Origin: Veillonella magna DSM 19857
Lineage (GTDB): Bacteria > Bacillota > Negativicutes > Veillonellales > Veillonellaceae
Length of the DNA: 64,000 nucleotides
Reading direction: 5' to 3'
Assembly: GCF_000428745.1 (NCBI RefSeq)
Contig: NZ_KE386795.1
Coordinates: 22,692-86,691, forward strand
A program made the translations under genes and the position numbers. The number at the start of each line of letters is the position of its first letter. The first letter of the stretch is position 1. The notes beneath the pieces are model-generated. The model saw nothing but the letters and a program-made list of their open reading frames with translations. It searched no databases and was not told the origin of the DNA. This document shows positions 1-8,682 of this stretch, in pieces.

Positions 1-95
1 TTAAATTCTACTTTAGTAACAACTGAAGGTTGCACGCAAAAAGCAATGTAACTTTGATAGTTTTCATTTAAATTCTACTTTAGTAACAACTGAAG
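1..95 (-). CRISPR. CRISPR array 1, right end (partial)
   Basis: Two copies of a 30-bp repeat lie at 1-28 (its first two bases are cut off by the window edge) and 66-95, separated by a 37-bp spacer (29-65). The repeat reads ATTTAAATTCTAC, then TTT, then AGTAACAACTGAAG. Read on the minus strand it ends in GAATTTAAAT, as in many type I-B repeats whose 3' end becomes the crRNA 5' handle, so I infer minus-strand transcription with the leader to the right. More units probably lie left of the window. Confidence 0.85.
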
Positions 96-174
96 GCTAA
101 CACTCATATTGTAGTGGCAGTGCAGATAAAAATAAGCATTTCTGTCGGACTGCTACTCTTAAGTATTCTGATGA

Positions 175-372
175 AATAATTATGCTATAAATTTTTCATA
201 TTTACAAGTCATTGATCCATTGTCGATAGAAGGGAAAATAGATCATACTAAGGGTCGACAGAGATTGTTTAGTGAGGCTGTGTCTGAATGATACTACTTG
301 GTGTGTACTCCAAGTGATGAAGGCAAAGATGCTATATATAATCAGATGCATGTGATATACTGGGACTGGTAA
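175..372 (+). pseudogene. possible relic ORF between the two CRISPR arrays
   Basis: A frame open from 175 to a TAA at 370-372 is broken by a single in-frame TGA at 289-291. Its last 26 codons read YYLVCTPSDEGKD then AIYNQMHVIYWDW, which has protein-like composition. No start codon with a ribosome binding site is visible and I do not recognise a family. It may be the decayed 3' end of a gene that once separated the arrays, or chance. The rest of 96-483 shows no other feature and no obvious similarity to the region right of array 2. Confidence 0.25.
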
Positions 373-483
373 TAGCTGGTAGAAAATTGCATAATAAAAG
401 AGATTTTTTTATGATATACCAGGTATGTATAAAAAGTGACGATAGGAGTTTGTAACAGGGTAAAGCACATCAAGTCAAATATA

Positions 484-710
484 ATTTGAACTTCATTATA
501 GTAACAACTGAAGTCGTTTTCGGTTTTCCGAATGCTCTTGTCAAAAAAATTTTAAATTCTACTGTAGTAACAACTGAAGGCCGTCATCGGATACAACGCC
601 TTCATAACATCCCGATTTAAATTCTACTGTAGTAACAACTGAAGCAGGATAAAATAGCTAGAAAATTTCTAGCACACTAAATTTAAATTCTACGGCAGTA
701 ACAACTCGAG
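484..710 (-). CRISPR. CRISPR array 2, four repeats and three spacers
   Basis: Repeats lie at 484-513, 550-579, 615-644 and 681-710 with spacers of 36, 35 and 36 bp. The two inner repeats match array 1 except that the variable centre is TGT rather than TTT. The 484 repeat is degenerate in its left half (ATTTGAACTTCATTA). The 681 repeat has GGC in the centre and ends in CTCGAG rather than CTGAAG. With transcription on the minus strand, decay at 484 fits the leader-distal end, and the leader would be at 711-1015, next to the cas promoter. Confidence 0.92.
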
Positions 711-1015
711 TTTGTTTACGCTGCGATAGAGAGAGTAATCTCTTTTATTTATATTTTACTATTGTTGGCACAGAAGTGAGAAATTAATCCATAGTGGAAT
801 GTAAATTTCTACATATCATTGTGTCATGGCATATATTTGTGTATCAGTAATTCCAGAGTGGAATTAAAAAGTGAAACTTTTATATACTTAGTGTACTAAT
901 AATATTCTTAATAGCTAATTGCTTCGATACAATTAAAGGAAGAATTTAATCTTTGCATAGCGTTTACAATATATGAGATTATTGCATGTAATCTATGAAA
1001 TATATTTATTTTTAC
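711..1015. promoter_or_regulatory. putative CRISPR leader / cas upstream region with two dyads
   Basis: This AT-rich, gene-free stretch lies between array 2 and the cas promoter. It contains two related inverted repeats of the form TCCA-N3-TGGA: TCCATAGTGGA at 788-798 and TTCCAGAGTGGAA at 851-863, 64 bp apart start to start (about six helical turns). They could be binding sites for a dimeric regulator of the arrays or the cas operon. Leader function is inferred from position only. Confidence 0.5.
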
Positions 1016-1043
1016 TTGACAGAACAAAATTTAAGAGTAATAA
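1016..1043 (+). promoter_or_regulatory. candidate cas operon promoter
   Basis: TTGACA at 1016-1021 is followed after 16 bp by TAATAA (1038-1043), a fair -10. It would give a 5' leader of about 55 nt before cas6, whose Shine-Dalgarno AGAAAGGGTG lies at 1084-1093. Confidence 0.5.
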
Positions 1044-1103
1044 TTAATTTATAAATAAAGTAATTCCATGTTAAAATATATATAGAAAGGGTGAAACGTA
1101 TAA

Positions 1104-1832
1104 ATGCGTTTTTCGTTGTATTTCACGCTGGCGCATAATCGGCTTCCTACAGAGTTACGGCGTTCTATCATTAGCTTTATCAAAAATGCATTGACAGAAG
1201 CCAATGATGGAAGATACTTCACATCGTTTTTTCAAAATACAATCAATAAGTGCTATACATTTTCGGTGGTATTAGACAAGCCGGTGTTCAGCAGCGAATG
1301 CATTACTATTGAAAAACCTCGTATGAAGGTTAGTGTTTCGGCAACGGACGAGTCCAATGGGTTAGGTCGAATTTTCTTGAATTGTTTAATAAAACAAAAG
1401 CATAAAACATATCCGTTGGCGTTACAAAATCAGATGACCTTGGATCGTATTCAACTGGAACGAGAACAGAAAGTAGTAAGTGATCAAGTCTTGGTACGTA
1501 CAAGTCCCGGTGGTGGACTGGTAGTTCGTAATCATGATAGAGACACGAACAAAGATAGCTACTATTGCTGTGATGATGCCGATTTTGTAACGGAGTTGGA
1601 GCGTTCGCTGTCCGATCAGTTAGATCGAGCCGGCTTTAAGGACACGGCCATTACAGTTACAGTGGCGGAAGCAAAAAAAGTTATTGTGTCACATTTTGGT
1701 CTTAAATTACCTATAACAGTGGGATATTTCATTCTTTCCGGTAATCGATTTACTCTTCAATATTTGCTTGACGCAGGGATTGGCAGTCGACGGTCGCAGG
1801 GGTTTGGCAAAATTGACAAAGTACAGGTATAA
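1104..1832 (+). CDS. cas6: CRISPR pre-crRNA endoribonuclease Cas6
   Basis: A 242-aa RAMP protein that should cut the repeat RNA into crRNAs for the type I-B effector complex. The C-terminal glycine-rich loop typical of Cas6, GIGSRRSQGFGKI, is at residues 225-237. Length is normal for the family. The ATG at 1104 follows a clear ribosome binding site, AGAAAGGGTG. It is the first gene of the cas operon, with 72 bp before cas8b. I cannot assign catalytic residues with certainty. The repeats have only a weak central hairpin (TACT/AGTA), so recognition may depend more on sequence than on a strong stem. Confidence 0.92.
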   Translation: MRFSLYFTLAHNRLPTELRRSIISFIKNALTEANDGRYFTSFFQNTINKCYTFSVVLDKPVFSSECITIEKPRMKVSVSATDESNGLGRIFLNCLIKQKHKTYPLALQNQMTLDRIQLEREQKVVSDQVLVRTSPGGGLVVRNHDRDTNKDSYYCCDDADFVTELERSLSDQLDRAGFKDTAITVTVAEAKKVIVSHFGLKLPITVGYFILSGNRFTLQYLLDAGIGSRRSQGFGKIDKVQV

Positions 1833-1904
1833 AAAGATAGAAGGTGTAAAGGCATAGCCTACAAGTTACTTGTGAAAGATATATAGCTTGGAAGGAGGGA
1901 TACT

Positions 1905-3389
1905 GTGTTAATACATAATCCGGAAGGGAGTCAATTTGATACGTCAATCTTTGCTTCCGACTGGCGTTATTCTGCAGCCATTATAGGCTTACGCGAATAT
2001 TTGGAGTCGTGTGGCGTTGAGTACAATGAGGATGCCAGGGCATACAATCCGGTTATCGATTGTGAAGATGAATGTTTTCAGTTTAACATGACAGATATTA
2101 CGGAAGAACAATATATTCAGTTTGTCGGTGAATTTTTCGGCCCCTTGTTACAGCCTTGCCAATTAGAGAGAAAATTACGCGAAGCAGCTCCGCTTAGTGA
2201 AGACGACTTAAAAGAATGCAATGACTTGTTGACAGGGCAAGGGTCCAATACGATTCTTAAGAAAATATTTAATAAAGAAAAGATTAGCGAGGAAAATCGT
2301 GCGGAGATTCTTGATACCTTGCGGGCCCATAAGCAAGAGCTGGTACTAGAAACATATCGCAATAAGAAAAATCTTTATGCTAACTATGCCAACACGAATA
2401 TGCTGCTCAAAGAGGCCGGAGAGGCATGTCGGTTAAACGGTTATTATCTTGATGTACCTAAAAAGGGAAAATCACAAGGGTATGGCTTTGATAAGGGGAG
2501 AATCGACAGTACGGACAGTATTATTTTTGATTTTATTCCCTTTGCGTTTTCTGGTGGACGAATCAAGTATTTTATTAATAACAGCTATAGTATTAAGCAG
2601 ATGATAGCCGTGGCAGGAATCCTACGGGGGATTAAAGGTGATGAGGAGAGGAAAGGACGCCGGTTAACAGATACGCAGGTGTTGTGGAAATTTTTAATCC
2701 ATATCATAAAGCATAATCCGGGAGATATTGAAATCATTGTTAAGGATCAAGACAAGGGATTTTTTGAAACAGTATATGTTCGCGAGAAAGCGATGAAAAT
2801 ATTAGAAGGCATGGAAAAGACCTTTACTATGGATGATCATGCCAATCCGGGACAAAAGAAAGAAGTAACTTTTTATCAGGCGCTATCGCGGATTTATAAG
2901 AGCGACAGTAGTCAAGATTATATCGATATTCAAAAAGAGGTACTCAAAGCCGTTTTACAAGATACGTTACTGGATAAATGGATTGAATTTTTTCTTAAGG
3001 AAAATGAATTTACGGCCAATGCGCATGTAAAGGCAGTGATTCATCGACTGATAGAAATAAACTTACAAATTAGAACTGGAGGGGATACGATGAAGAAAGC
3101 AGCAAAGCAAGCTTGGGCCTGTGCACAAGAAGTGCGAAAAAGCCCGGCTGTTAAGGAAAATAAACTACGAACCTATCGGACGAAATTGCTCAGTGCGATA
3201 GTCGGGCATAACTATGATAAAGCCAGCCAAATACTACTTCATTTATCGATTTACAGTGGTATATATTTCCCCTTTGCCAGTGAAATATTTGCTGATTTTG
3301 AACAGAATAAGGACGTATTTTACACCTTTATCGAAGCATTAGGGGCACCGGAAAAAGTAGAAGCATCGTCATCGGGTGTCAATGAATAA
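1905..3389 (+). CDS. cas8b: type I-B Cascade large subunit Cas8b (Cst1 type)
   Basis: A 494-aa protein placed between cas6 and the Cst2-type cas7, the usual position of the Cst1/Cas8b large subunit, which recognises the PAM and helps load target DNA. The N-terminus (FDTSIFASDWRYSAAIIGLR) resembles the start of Cst1 proteins. Large subunits diverge quickly, so identification rests partly on context. The start is the GTG at 1905, preceded by GGAAGGAGGG at 1890-1899. The gene is followed after 16 bp by cas7, with a TAAGGAGGAG binding site in the gap, consistent with one transcript. Confidence 0.82.
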   Translation: MLIHNPEGSQFDTSIFASDWRYSAAIIGLREYLESCGVEYNEDARAYNPVIDCEDECFQFNMTDITEEQYIQFVGEFFGPLLQPCQLERKLREAAPLSEDDLKECNDLLTGQGSNTILKKIFNKEKISEENRAEILDTLRAHKQELVLETYRNKKNLYANYANTNMLLKEAGEACRLNGYYLDVPKKGKSQGYGFDKGRIDSTDSIIFDFIPFAFSGGRIKYFINNSYSIKQMIAVAGILRGIKGDEERKGRRLTDTQVLWKFLIHIIKHNPGDIEIIVKDQDKGFFETVYVREKAMKILEGMEKTFTMDDHANPGQKKEVTFYQALSRIYKSDSSQDYIDIQKEVLKAVLQDTLLDKWIEFFLKENEFTANAHVKAVIHRLIEINLQIRTGGDTMKKAAKQAWACAQEVRKSPAVKENKLRTYRTKLLSAIVGHNYDKASQILLHLSIYSGIYFPFASEIFADFEQNKDVFYTFIEALGAPEKVEASSSGVNE

Positions 3390-3405
3390 GTAAGGAGGAG
3401 AACCA

Positions 3406-4308
3406 ATGAAAGCAGTAACGATAACAGTCATTGCTAACATGACATCAAATTATTCGGAAGGATTGGGGAATATTTCAACGGTGCAAAAGGTAGTTCGTAA
3501 TCAGCGCAGTTATGCTATCCGAAGCCGAGAAAGTTTAAAGAATGCGCTTATGGTGCAAAGCGGTTGGTATGATGAATTAGCCACCACTGTTGACGGCGCC
3601 GTGCAAAAGGCTGTATCCGAAGTAAAAAATGCGGCTACCTGCCGCGCTCTCGATGCAGGCTATATGAATACGAATGTTAAGGTAGCCGGTGATAAGGGAA
3701 AGGCTACGTATATCCGCAAGAGTTCTTTTTTTCTAACCGATGCCATTTCGGTGGACCCCTTTGCCGATGAAACGCGATTCCATAATAATTTGTATTTAGC
3801 CACTATCGAAGCCAAACAGCAGGGGCTGAATGTACAAAACAGTGCTGATAAGGTAGGTCTTATGCCCTATCAATATGAATATGATAAATCCTATAAAGTA
3901 TACAGCTTAACTATCGACTTGGAACAGCTGGGGCGAGATGATAATTTTAATGCCGAGGCGCCTAAAGAAGAAAAAATTGCTCGTATTAATGCGCTGTTAG
4001 ATGCTGTCCGCGATTTGAATTTAGTTGTCAAAGGTAATCTGGATAATGCAGAACCTATTTTTGTAGTCGGAGGGATTAGTCCGCGTCGTACACACTATTT
4101 TGAAAATGTAGTTCACATGAAGAATGGGGCGTTACAGCTTACGGAAGATTTAAAGAATAAATTAGACCAAGGCTTCCATTGCGGATTCTTAGAAGGTGGC
4201 GGATTTACCAATGAAGAAGAGGTTAAAGCAGTATTAAAACCGCAATCGGTAAGTGCCTTCTTTGATAGGGTCAAAGCTGATGTAGCTGCGTACTATGAAG
4301 GAAAGTAG
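3406..4308 (+). CDS. cas7: type I-B Cascade backbone protein Cas7 (Cst2/DevR)
   Basis: A 300-aa Cas7-family RAMP that should polymerise along the crRNA to form the Cascade backbone. The N-terminus (MKAVTITVIANMTSNYSEG) and the following NQRSYAIRSRESLKNALM segment are typical of the Cst2/DevR group. Length fits the family. The ATG at 3406 is preceded by AAGGAGGAG. Cas5 starts 12 bp after its stop, so the two subunits are translated together. Confidence 0.92.
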   Translation: MKAVTITVIANMTSNYSEGLGNISTVQKVVRNQRSYAIRSRESLKNALMVQSGWYDELATTVDGAVQKAVSEVKNAATCRALDAGYMNTNVKVAGDKGKATYIRKSSFFLTDAISVDPFADETRFHNNLYLATIEAKQQGLNVQNSADKVGLMPYQYEYDKSYKVYSLTIDLEQLGRDDNFNAEAPKEEKIARINALLDAVRDLNLVVKGNLDNAEPIFVVGGISPRRTHYFENVVHMKNGALQLTEDLKNKLDQGFHCGFLEGGGFTNEEEVKAVLKPQSVSAFFDRVKADVAAYYEGK

Positions 4309-4320
4309 GAGGAAATCACA

Positions 4321-5394
4321 ATGAAAGCGGTACGATTGCACGTAACGCAGCCGGTGGCCCACTATCATCGCGGTGAATCCATTGATAACCGCATGACATA
4401 TCCCTTACCGCAGCCGTCGACCGTCATCGGGGCGTTACATGCGGCGTGTGGGTATAACTCCTATCATCCTATGGATGTGAGTATCCAAGGAAGATTCGGT
4501 TCGTTGCAGAAAGAAATTTTTACGAGCCATTGCTTTTTGAATACAGTTATGGATGACCGTGGTATGTTGGTTAAGGTGCCGAACGGTGAGTTTTTATCCG
4601 GACAATATATTCCGGTAGCCAAGGCAAAGAAATCGCAAGGGAATAGCTTCAAGAAGGGGATTACCATTGACGTTCTTAACGAAGAGCTATTGGAAGAATA
4701 TCGGGCATTGCTGAGAAAAAAGGATGCCTTTGATGAGGAAAAGAAAGGGCGCCTTGCCGATGTATGCAATCCTTTGGAGAAGGAAGCCAAAGAATTACTG
4801 GTAGCGGCTAAGAAAGCAGGCAAAGAAGAAGCGAAGGCGCTAAAAGAAAAAGCAAAGGCATTAAAAGCAGAAGCAAAAGCGTACAAGGATGAGTTTAAGG
4901 ATCGCGAAGAGCGCGAATACACGCTACCGATGAGCTGTTATAAGGATTTAACCACCATTCCTCAGTACTATGAAACCTTGTACGAAGTAGAGCTTGTTAT
5001 TCATGTTCGGGCTGATGAAGACATATTACGCGATATTATGGATCATATAGATAATGTATCATGCATTGGTCGCAGCGAAGATTTTGTTACGATTGAGGAT
5101 TGTCGGATGGTGGAATTATCCATCAACGAAACTGAAAAAGAGATACAATCACCATACACCATGTATGTATATAGTCCTGATTTTGACGAAATCATAAAGG
5201 CAACAGGATATCGTACAAAGTATTATGTATCTAAGGTATATCATCTGGAAGAGAAAACGGGAAAACGTATTTTTTCGAAGGTACCGGTTATACTTACATC
5301 ATCGCCTTCGGTTGATGTTGAATGTGATGAAGACGGACGCACGTTTATTGATATAACGGAAGCAGATATGCCGTTGGTAGTTAATTTTTTATAG
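4321..5394 (+). CDS. cas5: type I-B Cascade subunit Cas5 (Cas5t type) with a Lys/Ala/Glu-rich insert
   Basis: Cas5 caps the crRNA 5' handle in Cascade. Residues 1-45 carry the Cas5 N-terminal strand and the QPSTVIGALHAACGY segment expected of the family. At 357 aa it is far longer than usual Cas5 proteins (about 220-260 aa). The extra length comes from residues 117-198, a charged segment with repeats such as KALKEKAKALKAEAKAYK that should form a long helix or coiled coil. The reading frame is continuous and the flanking Cas5-like parts look intact. The ATG at 4321 has AGGAGGAAAT just before it. A terminator-like hairpin follows the gene. Confidence 0.88.
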   Translation: MKAVRLHVTQPVAHYHRGESIDNRMTYPLPQPSTVIGALHAACGYNSYHPMDVSIQGRFGSLQKEIFTSHCFLNTVMDDRGMLVKVPNGEFLSGQYIPVAKAKKSQGNSFKKGITIDVLNEELLEEYRALLRKKDAFDEEKKGRLADVCNPLEKEAKELLVAAKKAGKEEAKALKEKAKALKAEAKAYKDEFKDREEREYTLPMSCYKDLTTIPQYYETLYEVELVIHVRADEDILRDIMDHIDNVSCIGRSEDFVTIEDCRMVELSINETEKEIQSPYTMYVYSPDFDEIIKATGYRTKYYVSKVYHLEEKTGKRIFSKVPVILTSSPSVDVECDEDGRTFIDITEADMPLVVNFL

Positions 5395-5410
5395 CAGTGA
5401 CCGGTTAGTT

Positions 5411-5457
5411 CGCCGTTATGGCACGTTGATTAATGGCGTGTCATGCGGCGATTTTTT
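5411..5457 (+). terminator. terminator-like hairpin between cas5 and cas3
   Basis: CGCCG at 5411 and the CGGCG ending at 5450 frame an imperfect stem (GGCACG opposite CGTGTC inside), followed by ATTTTTTAG. It lies 17 bp after the cas5 stop and 18 bp before cas3. It may reduce read-through from the Cascade genes into cas3 and the adaptation genes. Confidence 0.6.
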
Positions 5458-5474
5458 AGTATTGAGGAGTCGGT

Positions 5475-8147
5475 ATGGAGATAACAATAGCAAATAATGT
5501 ACGCATGGATATTGATGTATTGTTCGAACGGCTATGCGAAGCCATTGCCACGGAAGAATTGTCACACTACTATGCAAAAGGTAAAGGACGTGGCACTCAC
5601 GATACTACGGCTTGGCAATCATTAAGGAGTCACCTGAAAGCAGTGGCAAGTAAAGCGAAGCAATTAATAGAGATTGGCGTACTTCCCGATGGCACAATGG
5701 AGATTGTTGCAGGAAAAGGACAAACAGTGTATAAAAAGCATCCGGCGCTTATCGTTCTTTTGGCTGCTTTTTTCCACGACATGGGAAAATGTAATGAACA
5801 GTTTCAAGAACGGGTTAAAAGTCAGAAGAAGACATATTTTAACAGTGCAGAAGAATTGCCCCACAATTATTTGTCTATTTTTTGTACTCGCCAAGCGATA
5901 GACGGTGTGTATGCATTGGAGGATGCTGAATGGCAGGATTTAGTGTATGCGATAGCGCATCATCACTTTCTCTTTGATGACATGGCTAAACGCATTGATA
6001 AGAGTGCCGTTTTAGAAGAGGTTAAAGAAAAGTTTTTACAGCAATTCTGCGCAAAGGCAACAAAAGTAAAAAAGAGAACGCTACGGGATGGTCTTGATCG
6101 TACTAATGTAAAAATTCCCATTGAAATTTGGAATTATCGCGATTATATTACGGGACTGCTCATGTTATGTGATTATGCGGCCAGCGGCGATCGAGAGGTA
6201 GCTTACGCCAATGAATTTTTGGAAGAGACCATGGAGCATGTGGTGACAACGTGGCGAGAAAAAAATCCGGACGCCGAATGGAACGACTTACAGCGATATT
6301 GTAAAGATCATCGCAATGCGAATGTCATGATTACCGGTGAAACGGGGATGGGAAAGACGGAAGGTGCACTTTTATGGATTGGCAATGAGAAGGGGCTATT
6401 CTTTCTGCCGCTACGTACAGCGATTAATGCAATTCATAATCGTGTGGTGGAATATGTAACGGCATATTACCGCTCCAAAGGATATGAAGACTATCGGCAA
6501 CGTGTGCATGAGAGCACATCATTACTTCACTCTACCGGTTTATATCACTTGATGAAGACGGAAATCGAGGAGAGTCAAGAAGTAGACATGGCTGCATCGA
6601 ATGCGTCGGAACTCTTTTATGAATTACTGGAGTGGCGTGAACGAGCTAAACAATTTTCATTGCCCCTAATTATATCTACGGTTGACCAGCTCTTTGACTT
6701 TGTATTTCGCTTAAAAGGGTACCAGCGAAAAATGGCAACCGTAGCTATTTCTAAAGTAGTAATTGATGAAATTCAGATGTATGACCCCAGACTGTTGGCC
6801 TATTTAATTTACGGTTTGGAGTGTGCCGTGCAATTAGGAGGAAAAGTCGCTATCATAACAGCGACTATGCCACCATTCATTCGCGATTTATTGGTACAGC
6901 ATATACCCTTTGACGGGGTAGATACCGAACCGGGACGTATTGTTGATGGTCGTAGACAGCTTCATGCACTAGGAAACCCGTCGTTTTTCAAAGCAAAGCC
7001 ACCGCGCCATTCGGTATGCATACGACCTTGTAAGATCTCGGCCGAGGATATTTTGACTTGTTATCGTCGAAACGAAACGAAGGGTAACAGCAATAAAATT
7101 TTAGTTATATGTAATACCATTGCCGATGCACAGCGTATGTATATTACTTTGCGCCAAGAAGTGGGTGAGGCGGTATCTATTTTTCACAGTCGGTTTACCG
7201 GTGTCGATCGAGCTAAAAAAGAAAGCCAGATTATGTCCTTTGGCAGGACGGAGCATAGTGGATCCGGCATTTGGGTAACGACTTCGATTTGTGAAGCCTC
7301 GCTAGACATTGACTTTGATGTATTGTTTACGGAGTTATCTTATATAACATCGTTATTGCAGCGATTGGGACGGTGTAATCGGAAAGGCAATAAGCCGATT
7401 GATGTATGTAATTGTTATATTTATACGGACATTGAAGATGCCTATTTAACAGAGTCGTACGAGGCAGGCGACAGGAAAAAGGGATTCATCGACCGAGATT
7501 TGTATGAAGCGTCGAAGGACGTATTGTTAACACTCGTGGATGATACGATGGATCCGTGTTCTATCGGAGTGTGTGCGGGCATACCGATGACGGAAGAAGA
7601 AAAATTAGCCTGGATTGAGACGGCATTCACCATGGATAGGGTGAAGGACAGTCGATTTATGAAGGCATATCGCGAGGAATATAGCGCGATACGAAACGGT
7701 GAGCTGGCCATTATTAAGAGTACAAATGATACGCCTGATGCAGTGATGGCGCGCAAGCTGCGGGATATTGATTCTATTGATGTGATTCCCGAAAAGGAAA
7801 TTCTCTGTCATGACAGCCTTGATACCGATACATATGCGGCTATGGAGGCGGCCAAAGAGGTCCTTAATGATGGCAATGCTTCGGCAGCGGATAAGGAACG
7901 AGCAAGGCAAACTATTCAGCAGCATACCGTATCGGTACCGGGGAGTATTCGGTATCCAAGAAAAGATGGTACATTGGCAATAAGTAAATTATGTTATGAG
8001 GTTACACCGTATTGGAAAATTCCCAGAACCACACTGTACTATGACAATACCATTGGTTTAATTATGAAGGATGATATAGCTAGCGCCTATGAGGCTATGC
8101 TATCTCATACCGACGATGAAGCAAGCGGGAGAAATAATATGCTGTAA
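5475..8147 (+). CDS. cas3: CRISPR-associated helicase-nuclease Cas3 (HD + DExD/H helicase)
   Basis: An 890-aa fusion of an N-terminal HD nuclease and a superfamily-2 helicase, the enzyme that Cascade recruits to unwind and degrade target DNA. Visible motifs: FFHDMGKCNEQF with the HD pair at 101-102, further histidines in AIAHHHF (near 160-165), Walker A GETGMGKTE at 288-296, the Walker B box as DEIQ at 431-434 rather than DEAH, TAT at 462-464, and QRLGRCNRKG as motif VI in the C-terminal RecA lobe. ATG at 5475 follows TTGAGGAGT. The hairpin upstream suggests semi-separate expression from cas6-cas5. Confidence 0.95.
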   Translation: MEITIANNVRMDIDVLFERLCEAIATEELSHYYAKGKGRGTHDTTAWQSLRSHLKAVASKAKQLIEIGVLPDGTMEIVAGKGQTVYKKHPALIVLLAAFFHDMGKCNEQFQERVKSQKKTYFNSAEELPHNYLSIFCTRQAIDGVYALEDAEWQDLVYAIAHHHFLFDDMAKRIDKSAVLEEVKEKFLQQFCAKATKVKKRTLRDGLDRTNVKIPIEIWNYRDYITGLLMLCDYAASGDREVAYANEFLEETMEHVVTTWREKNPDAEWNDLQRYCKDHRNANVMITGETGMGKTEGALLWIGNEKGLFFLPLRTAINAIHNRVVEYVTAYYRSKGYEDYRQRVHESTSLLHSTGLYHLMKTEIEESQEVDMAASNASELFYELLEWRERAKQFSLPLIISTVDQLFDFVFRLKGYQRKMATVAISKVVIDEIQMYDPRLLAYLIYGLECAVQLGGKVAIITATMPPFIRDLLVQHIPFDGVDTEPGRIVDGRRQLHALGNPSFFKAKPPRHSVCIRPCKISAEDILTCYRRNETKGNSNKILVICNTIADAQRMYITLRQEVGEAVSIFHSRFTGVDRAKKESQIMSFGRTEHSGSGIWVTTSICEASLDIDFDVLFTELSYITSLLQRLGRCNRKGNKPIDVCNCYIYTDIEDAYLTESYEAGDRKKGFIDRDLYEASKDVLLTLVDDTMDPCSIGVCAGIPMTEEEKLAWIETAFTMDRVKDSRFMKAYREEYSAIRNGELAIIKSTNDTPDAVMARKLRDIDSIDVIPEKEILCHDSLDTDTYAAMEAAKEVLNDGNASAADKERARQTIQQHTVSVPGSIRYPRKDGTLAISKLCYEVTPYWKIPRTTLYYDNTIGLIMKDDIASAYEAMLSHTDDEASGRNNML

Positions 8148-8167
8148 GCGCAGGGAGGTGAACGGTG

Positions 8168-8671
8168 ATGAGTACATCGAATATACGGGTTACCGGCGTT
8201 ATGCTTTACTACTATCTGGTGTGCCCGCGTAAGCTTTGGTATTTTGCTAACGGAATTACATTGGAGCAAGATAATGAATTGGTACAAATCGGGCGCGTTA
8301 TCGATGAACAAACTTTTGCCAAAGAGGATAAGCATATCGAGATTGATGCGGTGATTAACATTGATTTTATTAAATCTAAGAAGGAGATTCACGAAGTAAA
8401 GAAAAGTCGTGCGGTGGAAGAGGCATCTATTTGGCAAATCAAATATTATTTGTATTATTTGAAAGAGCGCGGCGCTACAGGCCTTAGTGGTGTCATTAAT
8501 TACCCGTTATTAAAAAAGAAAGAATACGTCACATTGACAGCGGATGATGAGCAGGTGCTTGACGATATGCTGGTAGATATTCGGCGTATTGTGACAGACA
8601 CGAAACCACCGGAGCTAACAACTAAAAAAATTTGTAACGCCTGTGCGTACTATGATTTGTGCTATTTGTAA
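8168..8671 (+). CDS. cas4: CRISPR adaptation exonuclease Cas4
   Basis: Cas4 is an Fe-S RecB-like nuclease that trims and PAM-selects prespacers with Cas1-Cas2. Here the first cysteine is in LVCPRKLWYFANG near the N-terminus and the other three are in the C-terminal ICNACAYYDLC, the usual cluster arrangement. The nuclease core shows EIDAVI, then EIHEVKKSR. Length (167 aa) is normal. I prefer the ATG at 8168, nine bases after AGGGAGG; a GTG at 8165 in the same frame is possible. Cas1 starts 11 bp after the stop. Confidence 0.92.
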   Translation: MSTSNIRVTGVMLYYYLVCPRKLWYFANGITLEQDNELVQIGRVIDEQTFAKEDKHIEIDAVINIDFIKSKKEIHEVKKSRAVEEASIWQIKYYLYYLKERGATGLSGVINYPLLKKKEYVTLTADDEQVLDDMLVDIRRIVTDTKPPELTTKKICNACAYYDLCYL

Positions 8672-8682
8672 GAGGTGGGATT

